Of a stretch of 64,000 bases of DNA, positions 8,034-15,691 are shown piece by piece (position 1 is the stretch's first letter; each line of letters starts with the position of its first letter). A model generated the notes under the pieces. The model was not told the DNA's origin, did not search any database, and saw only the letters and a program-made list of their open reading frames with translations. Position numbers and translations under genes: made by a program. The stretch is from Sporosarcina sp. (GTDB taxonomy: Bacteria; Bacillota; Bacilli; Bacillales_A; Planococcaceae): positions 1-64,000 of the forward strand of contig NZ_JARICI010000004.1 of NCBI RefSeq assembly GCF_029257255.1, in the 5' to 3' direction.

Positions 8034-9767
8034 ATGATATTGGCAGATCAAACAAAGATCGATGAGTATACAGCAAAAGGATTTTGGGGAACGGAAACAT
8101 TATATGAATTATTTCTGAGGAACGTCAAAAATAAACCGAAAGCCCTTGCAGCCGCTGATCCACTAAATAGGGAAGCGATTTGCTCAGGAGTTCCGCTGCA
8201 GTACACGTATGAAGAACTCTTAGAGCAAGTTGAAACCCTATCGATTTACTTTCTGAAGAATGGTATTCGCAAAGACGACGTTATCGGCATTCAGTTGCCA
8301 AACACGGTTGAAATGCTTCTAACATATTTAGCAATCCTTCGAATCGGTGCTATTGCGACACCGTTTCCTGTTCAGTATAGAAAGCATGAATACAGGAGCC
8401 TTTTAAATTTTACAGAAGCAAAAGCCGTAATCACCATGACGAATATTTTAAAGCATCATACTGCACAAGACTTTGTGGATGTAAAACCAGAAGTTTCTTC
8501 CTTGGAACATATTTTTGCTTGGGGAGACCATGTGCCTGAAGGTGTGATTTCATTAAATACTATCAACATGTCCGAAAAAGATCGTCAAAAAGCGGAAGAA
8601 ATCTGCACTGCTACAGAAAATACTGCGAATGATGTGTTTACAATTTGCTGGACATCCGGAACTGAAGGAACACCTAAAGGCGTACCGCGTACGCATAATG
8701 AGTGGATCATCTCTTCGTATGCGTCTGTAGATGCCGCTGCATTTACAGAAGACGAGGTTCTGCTGAATACATTCCCGATGGTCAATATGGCCGGAATTGC
8801 GGGCATGTTCGTCCCTTGGTTACTTACAAACTGCACATTGATCATGCACCATCCTTTCGATCTACAGACGTTCTTGCGCCAAATTGCTTCAGACCGCGCT
8901 ACCTATACTTTAGCGCCTCCAGCTTTGCTGAATGGAATGTTGAATAATGAAGAGATCCTAAAAATTGCAGACTTTTCATCGCTGCGGGCAATCGGATCAG
9001 GTTCTACTCCGCTATCCCCCTGGATGGTAAAAGGATGGAAAGAAAAATTTGATATCTCCATCATTAATTATTTCGGTTCAAATGAAGGGGCTACATTCAT
9101 TAGTGACCCGCGTGATATTCCGGATCCGGAACAGCGTGCCAATTACTTTCCGCGTCTAGGAGTAAAAGGGCTGGAATGGACTACCAGAATTGCTCATTAC
9201 TTTGAAAGTAAGCTGGTAGATGTGGAAACTGGATCCGTAATAACAGAAAGTGATATACCTGGTGAAATGCGTATTAAAGGGGCCAGTGTATTTCCAGGCT
9301 ATTGGGGACAAGAGGACATCCGTAATGAAGTTTTTGATGAAGAAGGATACTTCTGCACGGGTGATCTATTTGAAATCATTGAAAAAGAAGGAGAGCAGAA
9401 GTTTTACCGCTTCGTCGGCAGAACAAAGGAAATCATCATCCGGGGCGGTGTCAATATTAGCCCGGCAGAAGTAGAATATTTACTTCAAACACATCCCAAG
9501 GTGGCGGAAGTTTCGATTGTCGGTCTCCCTGATAAACGTATGGGTGAAAAAGCCTGTGCTTGTATCGTTTTAAAAGATCACGATAGTTTGCTGACAATAG
9601 AAGAAATAATTCAGTACTTCAAAGACCATGATTATGCGATATATAAAATACCTGAATACGTCTTCTTCCTCGACGAACTGCCTCGTAATCCTGTCGGCAA
9701 AATAATGAAGTATCATTTGAAACAGCAGGTGATAAATTCACCAGAACACATAAAATTAGAGGTGTGA
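8034..9767 (+). CDS. AMP-dependent acyl-CoA synthetase/ligase
   Basis: 577 residues with the ANL superfamily order. The P-loop-like motif TSGTEGTPKG is at 207-216. GSGSTPLSP and NYFGSNEGA follow (the usual YG.TE appears as FGSNEG). The hinge region GYFCTGDLFEI and GRTKEIIIRGGVNISPAEVE is present, and PVGKIMKYHLK carries the catalytic Lys. It activates a carboxylic acid as the acyl adenylate and passes it to CoA. It resembles long/medium-chain or aryl acid ligases; substrate is not readable. GAGGGGG precedes the start by 7 nt. It is third in the sigma-54 operon, 47 nt after the oxygenase. Confidence 0.9.
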   Translation: MILADQTKIDEYTAKGFWGTETLYELFLRNVKNKPKALAAADPLNREAICSGVPLQYTYEELLEQVETLSIYFLKNGIRKDDVIGIQLPNTVEMLLTYLAILRIGAIATPFPVQYRKHEYRSLLNFTEAKAVITMTNILKHHTAQDFVDVKPEVSSLEHIFAWGDHVPEGVISLNTINMSEKDRQKAEEICTATENTANDVFTICWTSGTEGTPKGVPRTHNEWIISSYASVDAAAFTEDEVLLNTFPMVNMAGIAGMFVPWLLTNCTLIMHHPFDLQTFLRQIASDRATYTLAPPALLNGMLNNEEILKIADFSSLRAIGSGSTPLSPWMVKGWKEKFDISIINYFGSNEGATFISDPRDIPDPEQRANYFPRLGVKGLEWTTRIAHYFESKLVDVETGSVITESDIPGEMRIKGASVFPGYWGQEDIRNEVFDEEGYFCTGDLFEIIEKEGEQKFYRFVGRTKEIIIRGGVNISPAEVEYLLQTHPKVAEVSIVGLPDKRMGEKACACIVLKDHDSLLTIEEIIQYFKDHDYAIYKIPEYVFFLDELPRNPVGKIMKYHLKQQVINSPEHIKLEV

Positions 9768-9791
9768 CCGGAAAAGGAGTGAGAGGGCAGC

Positions 9792-10991
9792 ATGGGTGCC
9801 TACATTTATGAAGCAATTCGCACGCCCAGGGGAGCAGGTAAAGCATCTGGCTCTTTAGCATCTGTCCAGCCAATTCAGCTGATTTCCACTTTGTTGCATG
9901 CGCTGGAGGAGCGACATTCATTCGATAAAACGTTGATTGAGGACTTTGTTCTTGGATGTGTGACACAGGTAAAAGATCAAGGGGCGGATTTGGCTAAAAT
10001 CGCTGCAATCTATGCAGGACTGCCGGAATCAGTGAGTGGTGTTACAATTAACCGCTTTTGTGCATCAGGTTTAGATGCTGTCGGTATGGCAGCTGCAAAA
10101 GTGCAGGCGGGATTTGAAAATGTTGTGTTGGCAGGAGGTGTGGAGTCCGTTTCCCGCGTACCCATGCTTTCTGATAAAGGTGCATGGTATGCAGATCCAG
10201 AGGTAAGTAAAAAAACGGGTTTCGTACAAATGGGTGTTTCAGCTGACGTTATCGCAGCGTTAGAAGGTTTTTCAAGAAGGGAATTGGACGAATATGCAGT
10301 AGAATCTCAAAAGCGTTCAGCATATGCAAGAGATAAAGGATATTTTGTATCGTCGATCATTCCTATTTATGATGAGAATCGTAATCTCTTACTAGACCAA
10401 GATGAATTAATTCGAGAAAATAGTACAGTAGAAAGTTTAGCTGCACTTACACCTTCCTTCATCAAATATGGGATAGGTGAAGCGGAGGATAAAATTTACG
10501 AGGCATTTCCTTCACTTGGTAAAATCGAGCATCTGCATCATCCCGGAAATTCCCCCTCCTTAGCGGATGGCGCTTCGTTAGTAGTCGTCGGCAATAAACA
10601 ATCTGGAGAGGCGTTGAACATGAAGCCACGTGCAAAAATTATAGGCGTCGCCAATACTTCGGCTAGTCCATATTTGCTGACAGGCGGCCAGGCAGCCTGC
10701 AAGAAAGTGCTTGACCAGACGAATTTGAGTTTTGATGATATAGATGTAATTGAGTATAATGAAGCATTTGCAGCGACGGTCTTAAAATTTATCCATGATG
10801 AAAGAATCGATCCTTCAAAGGTAAATGTCAATGGCGGCGCTATATCAATGGGCCATGCGCTTGGCGGTACAGGGGGCATGCTGATTGCAACCATTTTAGA
10901 CGAATTGGAAAGAACTGAAAAAAAGCGGGGGCTGGTCGCCATTAGCGGTGGCGGTGGTGTCGGGACGGCCCTGATTCTCGAACGTGTATAA
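9792..10991 (+). CDS. thiolase family protein lacking the second catalytic Cys
   Basis: 399 residues, normal for acetyl-CoA acetyltransferase/3-ketoacyl-CoA thiolase. The nucleophile Cys90 (NRFCASGLDAVG), NEAFA and His355 (SMGHALGGTGG) are conserved. At the C-terminal CxGGG motif the sequence is ISGGGGVGTALILE, so the base Cys is Ser385. Frame and surrounding sequence are intact, so this is a real substitution and not a sequencing slip visible here. It may alter the reaction or favour one direction. Spacing from the ligase is 24 nt with GGAGTGAGAGGG upstream. It is last in the rightward operon and followed by a strong terminator. Confidence 0.88.
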   Translation: MGAYIYEAIRTPRGAGKASGSLASVQPIQLISTLLHALEERHSFDKTLIEDFVLGCVTQVKDQGADLAKIAAIYAGLPESVSGVTINRFCASGLDAVGMAAAKVQAGFENVVLAGGVESVSRVPMLSDKGAWYADPEVSKKTGFVQMGVSADVIAALEGFSRRELDEYAVESQKRSAYARDKGYFVSSIIPIYDENRNLLLDQDELIRENSTVESLAALTPSFIKYGIGEAEDKIYEAFPSLGKIEHLHHPGNSPSLADGASLVVVGNKQSGEALNMKPRAKIIGVANTSASPYLLTGGQAACKKVLDQTNLSFDDIDVIEYNEAFAATVLKFIHDERIDPSKVNVNGGAISMGHALGGTGGMLIATILDELERTEKKRGLVAISGGGGVGTALILERV

Positions 10992-11000
10992 AATAGCGAA

Positions 11001-11040
11001 AGGCAGAATGTCTCTTTGGAGAATTCTGCCTTTTTATTTT
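11001..11040 (+). terminator. rho-independent terminator after the thiolase gene
   Basis: Stem AGGCAGAAT (11001-11009) with ATTCTGCCT (11023-11031), followed by TTTTTATTTT. It separates the enzyme operon from the activator gene. Confidence 0.9.
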
Positions 11041-11116
11041 AATTATTTTACTTTTGAGATAATATAGAATTAACGCTTTGATTCGAAAGCTACTCAATTG
11101 GCTAATATGGGGTGAT

Positions 11117-12478
11117 ATGGTGGCAGACATCTATAAACAAGCATTTCAGAATAGTTTTGATGGTATATGTGTGTTTAATCCACAAGGCAAGGGTCTTGAA
11201 ATTAATAAAGCCGCACAGCGCATCACTGGATTTTCGGCTGAAGAGTTTATTGGAGAAACAGCCAAGCAAGCGCTCCAAAAAGGATATATATCAAAATCTA
11301 TCACGGAAATCATAATCAAAACGAGAAAGCCTGTCACCGAAGTGATTAGCATACGCGGTATCGAAGTTTTAGCAACGGGAAATCCTGTAATTGATGAAAA
11401 CGGACATCTGAAATATATTATCTTAAATGTACGGGATATTTCTGAGTTGAACAACTTGAAACTGGATGTACTGCTTTCAATTGCGCTGCGTCGAAAAAAT
11501 GAAAATCTTACAAGTCCGATTTCCTCTAATCCAGCGACTTTTATTCATTCGGACGATGTCATTTCGGTCAGCCCGAAAATAAAAAAAGTTTTTCAATTGG
11601 CAGCCCGAATTGCAAAAGTGGATTCTTCCATTCTTATTTTAGGGGATTCAGGTGTTGGAAAGGAAGTTGTAGTCAAATTCATTCACGAAAACAGCTCCAG
11701 AGCAACCCGTCCATTCATTAAAATTAATTGTTCGGCGATTCCCCGTGATTTATTGGAATCGGAGTTGTTCGGCTATGAAAAAGGTGCTTTTACAGGCGCC
11801 AATCAGCAAGGGAAAGCCGGACTTTTTGAGGTGGCAAACGGCGGCACCCTGTTTTTGGATGAAATCGGTGATATGCCGATGGATTTACAAGTTAAGCTAT
11901 TGCGGGTTCTGCAAGAATTTGAAATTCGGCGGATTGGTGGAACAAAAGATATCAAAATTGATGTACGCATTGTATCCGCCACAAATAAAAATTTAGAAGA
12001 ACTCATTTTAAAAGAAGCATTTCGGGAAGATTTATACTATCGTCTTAATATTATCCCGATTCATATCCCGCCTTTGCGTGAGCGTCCGGAAGATATCAAG
12101 CAGCTGGCTCATTTATTTCTAAACCGAACAAATCGAAAATATGGGCTTGAACGGTATTTTCAGCCGGGGTTGGTGGAATTGCTCCATCAATATGAGTGGC
12201 CCGGAAATATTCGAGAAATGGAAAATATGATTGAGCGGCTCGTCGTCACAGCAGATCAAGACGAAATCAGCTGGAGCAGCCTGCCGTTCATTGTCGATTA
12301 TCCCGATCTAAGCGAACATTATTCGTTGAAAGCGACTTTGGAGGAAATTGAGAAAAAGATTATTATGGAAAAACTTCAAACGTACCGAACTACGCGCAAA
12401 TTGGCTCAGGTGCTGGGCATCAGCCAATCAGCAGTTGTGAAGAAAATAAAAAAGTATGGGATTTTGTATGAGGATTGA
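11117..12478 (+). CDS. sigma-54-dependent activator (PAS - AAA+ - Fis HTH)
   Basis: 453 residues from ATG 11117, which follows GGGGTG; an upstream in-frame ATG at 11078 lacks a ribosome site. Domains in order: one PAS (about 5-120), AAA+ domain with Walker A GDSGVGKE 176-183, the sigma-54 contact loop GAFTGA 223-228, Walker B LFLDEIGD 245-252, and a C-terminal Fis-type helix-turn-helix (RKLAQVLGISQSAVVKKIKK). The PAS domain presumably senses a small molecule and there is no receiver domain. It lies directly after the operon and is the obvious activator of both sigma-54 promoters at 5331 and 5486, via the inverted repeats between them. Confidence 0.93.
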   Translation: MVADIYKQAFQNSFDGICVFNPQGKGLEINKAAQRITGFSAEEFIGETAKQALQKGYISKSITEIIIKTRKPVTEVISIRGIEVLATGNPVIDENGHLKYIILNVRDISELNNLKLDVLLSIALRRKNENLTSPISSNPATFIHSDDVISVSPKIKKVFQLAARIAKVDSSILILGDSGVGKEVVVKFIHENSSRATRPFIKINCSAIPRDLLESELFGYEKGAFTGANQQGKAGLFEVANGGTLFLDEIGDMPMDLQVKLLRVLQEFEIRRIGGTKDIKIDVRIVSATNKNLEELILKEAFREDLYYRLNIIPIHIPPLRERPEDIKQLAHLFLNRTNRKYGLERYFQPGLVELLHQYEWPGNIREMENMIERLVVTADQDEISWSSLPFIVDYPDLSEHYSLKATLEEIEKKIIMEKLQTYRTTRKLAQVLGISQSAVVKKIKKYGILYED

Positions 12479-12493
12479 TTTTTTTAGTAATCA

Positions 12494-12527
12494 GTTCCTG
12501 TGTGCCAAACAAACGTGAAAGTTCAAA
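12494..12527 (+). repeat. 80-bp palindromic repeat, left-end fragment (R3')
   Basis: GTTCCTGTGTGCCAAACAAAC followed by GTGAAAGTTCAAA matches the first 34 bases of the element with a few changes. It directly precedes the full copy at 12538 in the same orientation, so two insertions or a partial tandem duplication occurred here. Confidence 0.65.
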
Positions 12528-12537
12528 TGGATAGTCG

Positions 12538-12617
12538 GTGCCTGTGTGCCAAACAAACATGAAAGTTTAAACATTCATGTTTATTCAAACAAACATGAAT
12601 GTTTCATGCACAGGCAC
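12538..12617 (+). repeat. 80-bp palindromic repeat, full copy (R3)
   Basis: Same length and ends as the copy at 3226-3305 (GTGCCTGTGTGCC...CATGCACAGGCAC). Arms of the inner palindrome AACATTCATG/CATGAATGTT are intact. The dnaB-like homology begins immediately after its last base. Confidence 0.85.
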
Positions 12618-13096
12618 CTTCTCAAAAGGTCAGCCAGATTAAAGCGACAGCCAGAAAAATCATGAAGGAAAATCCGAATAAACAGCCTATCATCTTTATC
12701 GACTACTTGCAGATTATCCGGCCTGACGGGAATCCAGGCAACCAAACGCAGAGTATCGGCCAAATCAGTGCAGATCTAAAAAACATGGCCAAGGAGTTCA
12801 ATTGCCCGGTCGTCGTACTGTCGCAACTATCGAGGGCAGTCGAACAACGCCACGACAAGCGGCCACTCATGAGTGATCTGCGTGACTCGGGAAATATCGA
12901 GCAGGATGCAGACGTGGTGGCCTTCCTCTATCGAGATGATTATTACCATAAAAGATCCACACCGAGAGATGAGCTGGAAATTGAAATCACCAAGCACCGC
13001 AACGGTCCGACCGGCAGAGTCACCGTGACGTACATCAAAGAAACCGTCGAACTTTGTGATAGCAAACCAACCAGAAGTAAAGGGAGCGAAGCGTAA
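12618..13096 (+). pseudogene. replicative helicase DnaB, C-terminal fragment
   Basis: The frame carries KVSQIKATARKIMKENP, the Walker B-like FIDYLQII, VVLSQLSRAVEQR, LMSDLRDSGNIEQDADVV, FLYRDDYY and ITKHRNGPTG. These are C-terminal RecA-fold motifs of DnaB-family helicases. Only about 160 residues survive; the N-terminal domain, linker and Walker A are missing. Homology starts exactly at the end of the palindromic repeat, and an upstream ATG (12599) lies within the repeat. It is a relic, phage-type or chromosomal. It overlaps the start of the next gene (TAATG at 13096). Confidence 0.8.
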
Positions 13097-13560
13097 TGAA
13101 TATCACAGTCGGAGAGTTTTTTGAATTTGCGGTGGAAATGAATATGAGTCTGGTTTCCCACAACATCTACTGGGCGCTCACAAACGGGAAAATCGGGGTA
13201 CATGACAGCGTGGAAAAATTGAAGAAAGTGAACTCCAATGAAACAGAAGTCCTCCACCTCCATAAAGCCAATCTACTCGGCATCGGCAGGATCAAGCTGT
13301 ATGCCATCAAAACGAAAACAAAAGACTGGTTCGCCTTCTACTTTGCTGAACACTCACTAGACGTATTCCGTCTCCACGGAGAGAAATTCGGCGAACGCGA
13401 TGTCCACATCCAAAACGCAGACCGCCTCGTATCGAAAGTCATGGCTTCCGCTGAAAACGGAAAAGAAGAATTCATGTTTGAACGCAAGAAACGCATAGCG
13501 GAATTTCCGGCGTATATCGGTCATGCGAAAGCGGGGGAGGCGGTGATGTATCAGGTGTAG
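13096..13560 (+). CDS. hypothetical protein, phage-like context
   Basis: 154 residues, mostly soluble, not recognised. It begins MNITVGEFFEFAVEMNMSLV and contains TKDWFAFYFAEHSLDVFRLHGEKFGERDV, suggesting a compact alpha/beta fold. The ATG overlaps the stop of the dnaB fragment with GGGAGCG upstream, so the two were once coupled. That arrangement (replicative helicase followed by a small unknown gene) suits a phage or integrative-element replication module. It may still be translated but has no obvious intact promoter, since the region upstream is a repeat junction. Confidence 0.6.
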   Translation: MNITVGEFFEFAVEMNMSLVSHNIYWALTNGKIGVHDSVEKLKKVNSNETEVLHLHKANLLGIGRIKLYAIKTKTKDWFAFYFAEHSLDVFRLHGEKFGERDVHIQNADRLVSKVMASAENGKEEFMFERKKRIAEFPAYIGHAKAGEAVMYQV

Positions 13561-13602
13561 GAAAAAGGAGTAATGCGCATAATCTATAAGTGTCTAAGAA
13601 AG

Positions 13603-13634
13603 GCCAGTACACATCAGGTTTAAGATGTACTGGC
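13603..13634. repeat. hairpin, first of a matching pair around the Rpn fragment
   Basis: GCCAGTACA (13603-13611) pairs with TGTACTGGC (13626-13634). The same arm sequences recur at 14157-14189, one hairpin on each side of the Rpn remnant. Both are preceded by AAGAAAG. Confidence 0.7.
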
Positions 13635-13638
13635 TACG

Positions 13639-14094
13639 TTACTTTTTGATAACCAAAAAATACTGCAGTCTTTTTATCGTTCTGTTGCTTCTTTGAACGA
13701 GTTAGAAGACCGTCAGACAGGAATAGAATATTTTGAAATGATGATTCGGTGTATATTAAGCACAGCAAAAATTTTAACCGAGAGAGATGTGAAAGAACTA
13801 TTAAAAGAAGTAGAAACGAACTTTCAAGAAGGGAGCGGAATCGCGATGACGTTAGCTGATATGTGGCGAGAAGAAGGTATGGAAAAAGGTTTAGAGAAAG
13901 GTCTAGAAAAAGGAATGCGAACAAGTTTAATCGAAATGATTGACCAAGGATTAATTGCGAAATTCAAGAAAGTTCCACGCGATATAAGCGCTGGAATTCA
14001 AGAACTAGATATACCTGTCCTGAAAGCAATCATGCTGAAAATTATGAGCGATGAGGGTTTCAAGAGTGTGGAAGAGGTACGGGAATACCTATAA
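13639..14094 (+). pseudogene. Rpn family recombination-promoting nuclease, C-terminal part
   Basis: The open frame from about 13639 carries YRSVASLNELEDRQTG, IEYFEMMIRCIL and the typical repeated charged tail MEKGLEKGLEKGM, then LIEMIDQGL...I..L. This matches the C-terminal half of PD-(D/E)xK Rpn/transposase_31-like proteins, which are about 290 residues. The N-terminal nuclease half (about 150 residues) is missing, so it is inactive. A TTG at 13693 is the first plausible start, without a ribosome site. Matching hairpins flank it, suggesting the outline of a small mobile unit. Confidence 0.7.
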
Positions 14095-14156
14095 AAAGAT
14101 AAATTGTTCGAACCTGGTTGCTGAGTGCAACAGATAATTTAATAACGCAAAAGAAA

Positions 14157-14189
14157 GCCAGTACACCATTTGATTCGAAGTGTACTGGC
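14157..14189. repeat. hairpin, second of a matching pair around the Rpn fragment
   Basis: GCCAGTACAC (14157-14166) pairs with GTGTACTGGC (14180-14189); its arms match the hairpin at 13603. It could serve as terminator or as an end of a mobile unit. The 190 bases from here to the McrC stop hold no convincing gene. Confidence 0.65.
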
Positions 14190-14377
14190 TATTTACATAG
14201 TTTGAAGAAAGTACATGTGCAAAATGACATCATCGTATGCAGCTTCATTACTGTTAGTGAAAAGAATGCCAGGATCATGATTGTTCTCTGAAAATATTGC
14301 CGATAATAAACTACAAGTACTGCCTTTATTCATTACATAGCCATAAAGTCTATTTGGCATCCAAAAGTCGGGTACTG

Positions 14378-15691
14378 TTAGTTGATGGAGCATTCATTCA
14401 CTATCTCCATCAAATCAGCAAGCGAACGCTCCACCTCACCCAGATGAAACAGTAAAATCACCACCCGCTGATCCCCCGAACGATAACAAAAAGAATTTGC
14501 TGCATGATCCTCAAAAGCCGCACTCCACGGATAAATCATGACGATGCATTCGGCATTATATTTTTGATGGTAGGCGTACATCTGATACATATCCGCCTGA
14601 GAAATGCCGAAATTAATGTCTGGTTTGTTCTTCAGAATTTTCCACTTCGTATCCATAACCATACACTGATCTTCCTTCTGCAATACAATATCCGGCTGCA
14701 GCTGAAAACGTCGTGGATCATCAAACAGATAAAATCTGCGGTCCTGGGTCCGCAACTTAACAGGCAAATGCCTCAGCTTAAGTTTCAATAGCTGGCTTAT
14801 ATAATTCTCAAACACCTTCTCCATCGGGAACAGGAGCGCAAACGACAGCGTACTTCCTGAAAATACGGTAAAGCTCTTATTATCCAGAAAGACCCTGCAC
14901 CATCGCAGTGCCTGTCCGTACATCTGGGTGCTCCGGTTATGGTCGATCGAGCGGAACGCCTGCTTGTAGTCCGTTATATCCGCCACCTGAAAATGCTCCA
15001 GCAGCTCATTGATCGACTTCCTGTTCTGCGGGTTGGACGACTTGGACCTCGCATTGAGCAAAGCTGCCCTGATCAGCCGGTTTTCCACGCCGTTCACACT
15101 CAGCTGATCATACGTAATATAGAACCGTTCTTTATGTGCCAAGTTGTAACGGATATGCTGGGAAATCTGCAGTTTCCCCTTAAAGAACGGCTGATTCCCC
15201 TCGACTTCTTCATATGTGCTCTTCAAGCCGCGCTTCACGAGCCATTGCACCTCATCGATGAACATCTTGATGAATATCTCCAACAACGTATCATCCGATA
15301 AATCCATATTCGCTTTATTCGCCTTTTTATTCGGAATGTCAGGAAGGCTGCTCAGCATATCGAGCGCAATCCGTTTGACTTCTTCTTCCGAATGCTCTTT
15401 TTCAGGCGAATGAATTTTCGGTAGGATCTCGATTTCCGTTCCATCTTTCATCTTCAGCAGCCCGATATAATTCCTCACACGAATGACTTTCCCGATTCCC
15501 CTCATGTTCGAAAGCGTCATAAACAGGGAAGTGTCGTCCAGCTCATCCAGCCCGCTGTTTTCAAGTACGAACGTTTCGAGCTGGCCAAACGTAGAAGGAT
15601 CGAGCGCATGAAATCCCGAGCGGTCAACGGTTTTGCCGCAAGTGAAGGTATCAAACTCTTTTACCGTATAACGATTCTGCATATTATTCAT
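14378..15691 (-). CDS. mcrC: McrC, nuclease subunit of the McrBC 5-methylcytosine restriction system
   Basis: 437 residues from ATG 15691 (MNNMQNRYTV), which sits just after AAAGGGA. A much longer frame start would lie inside mcrB. The N-terminal region binds McrB; the C-terminal half has the PD-(D/E)xK core QPDIVLQ...MVMDTKWK near residue 345 and a later SQADMYQMYAY helix typical of McrC. It cuts DNA when activated by the McrB NTPase ring. The coding start overlaps the last codons of mcrB by 8 nt, so both are co-translated on one leftward transcript. Confidence 0.88.
   Translation of the reverse strand: MNNMQNRYTVKEFDTFTCGKTVDRSGFHALDPSTFGQLETFVLENSGLDELDDTSLFMTLSNMRGIGKVIRVRNYIGLLKMKDGTEIEILPKIHSPEKEHSEEEVKRIALDMLSSLPDIPNKKANKANMDLSDDTLLEIFIKMFIDEVQWLVKRGLKSTYEEVEGNQPFFKGKLQISQHIRYNLAHKERFYITYDQLSVNGVENRLIRAALLNARSKSSNPQNRKSINELLEHFQVADITDYKQAFRSIDHNRSTQMYGQALRWCRVFLDNKSFTVFSGSTLSFALLFPMEKVFENYISQLLKLKLRHLPVKLRTQDRRFYLFDDPRRFQLQPDIVLQKEDQCMVMDTKWKILKNKPDINFGISQADMYQMYAYHQKYNAECIVMIYPWSAAFEDHAANSFCYRSGDQRVVILLFHLGEVERSLADLMEIVNECSIN

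Noticed and set aside
12599-12617. ATG within the palindromic repeat as the start of the dnaB-like gene
   Set aside because: It lies in the repeat, and the protein lacks Walker A; the frame is a fortuitous extension of a fragment.
14193-14393. 66-codon minus-strand frame downstream of mcrC
   Set aside because: It overlaps the mcrC end, has no ribosome site and no family pattern.
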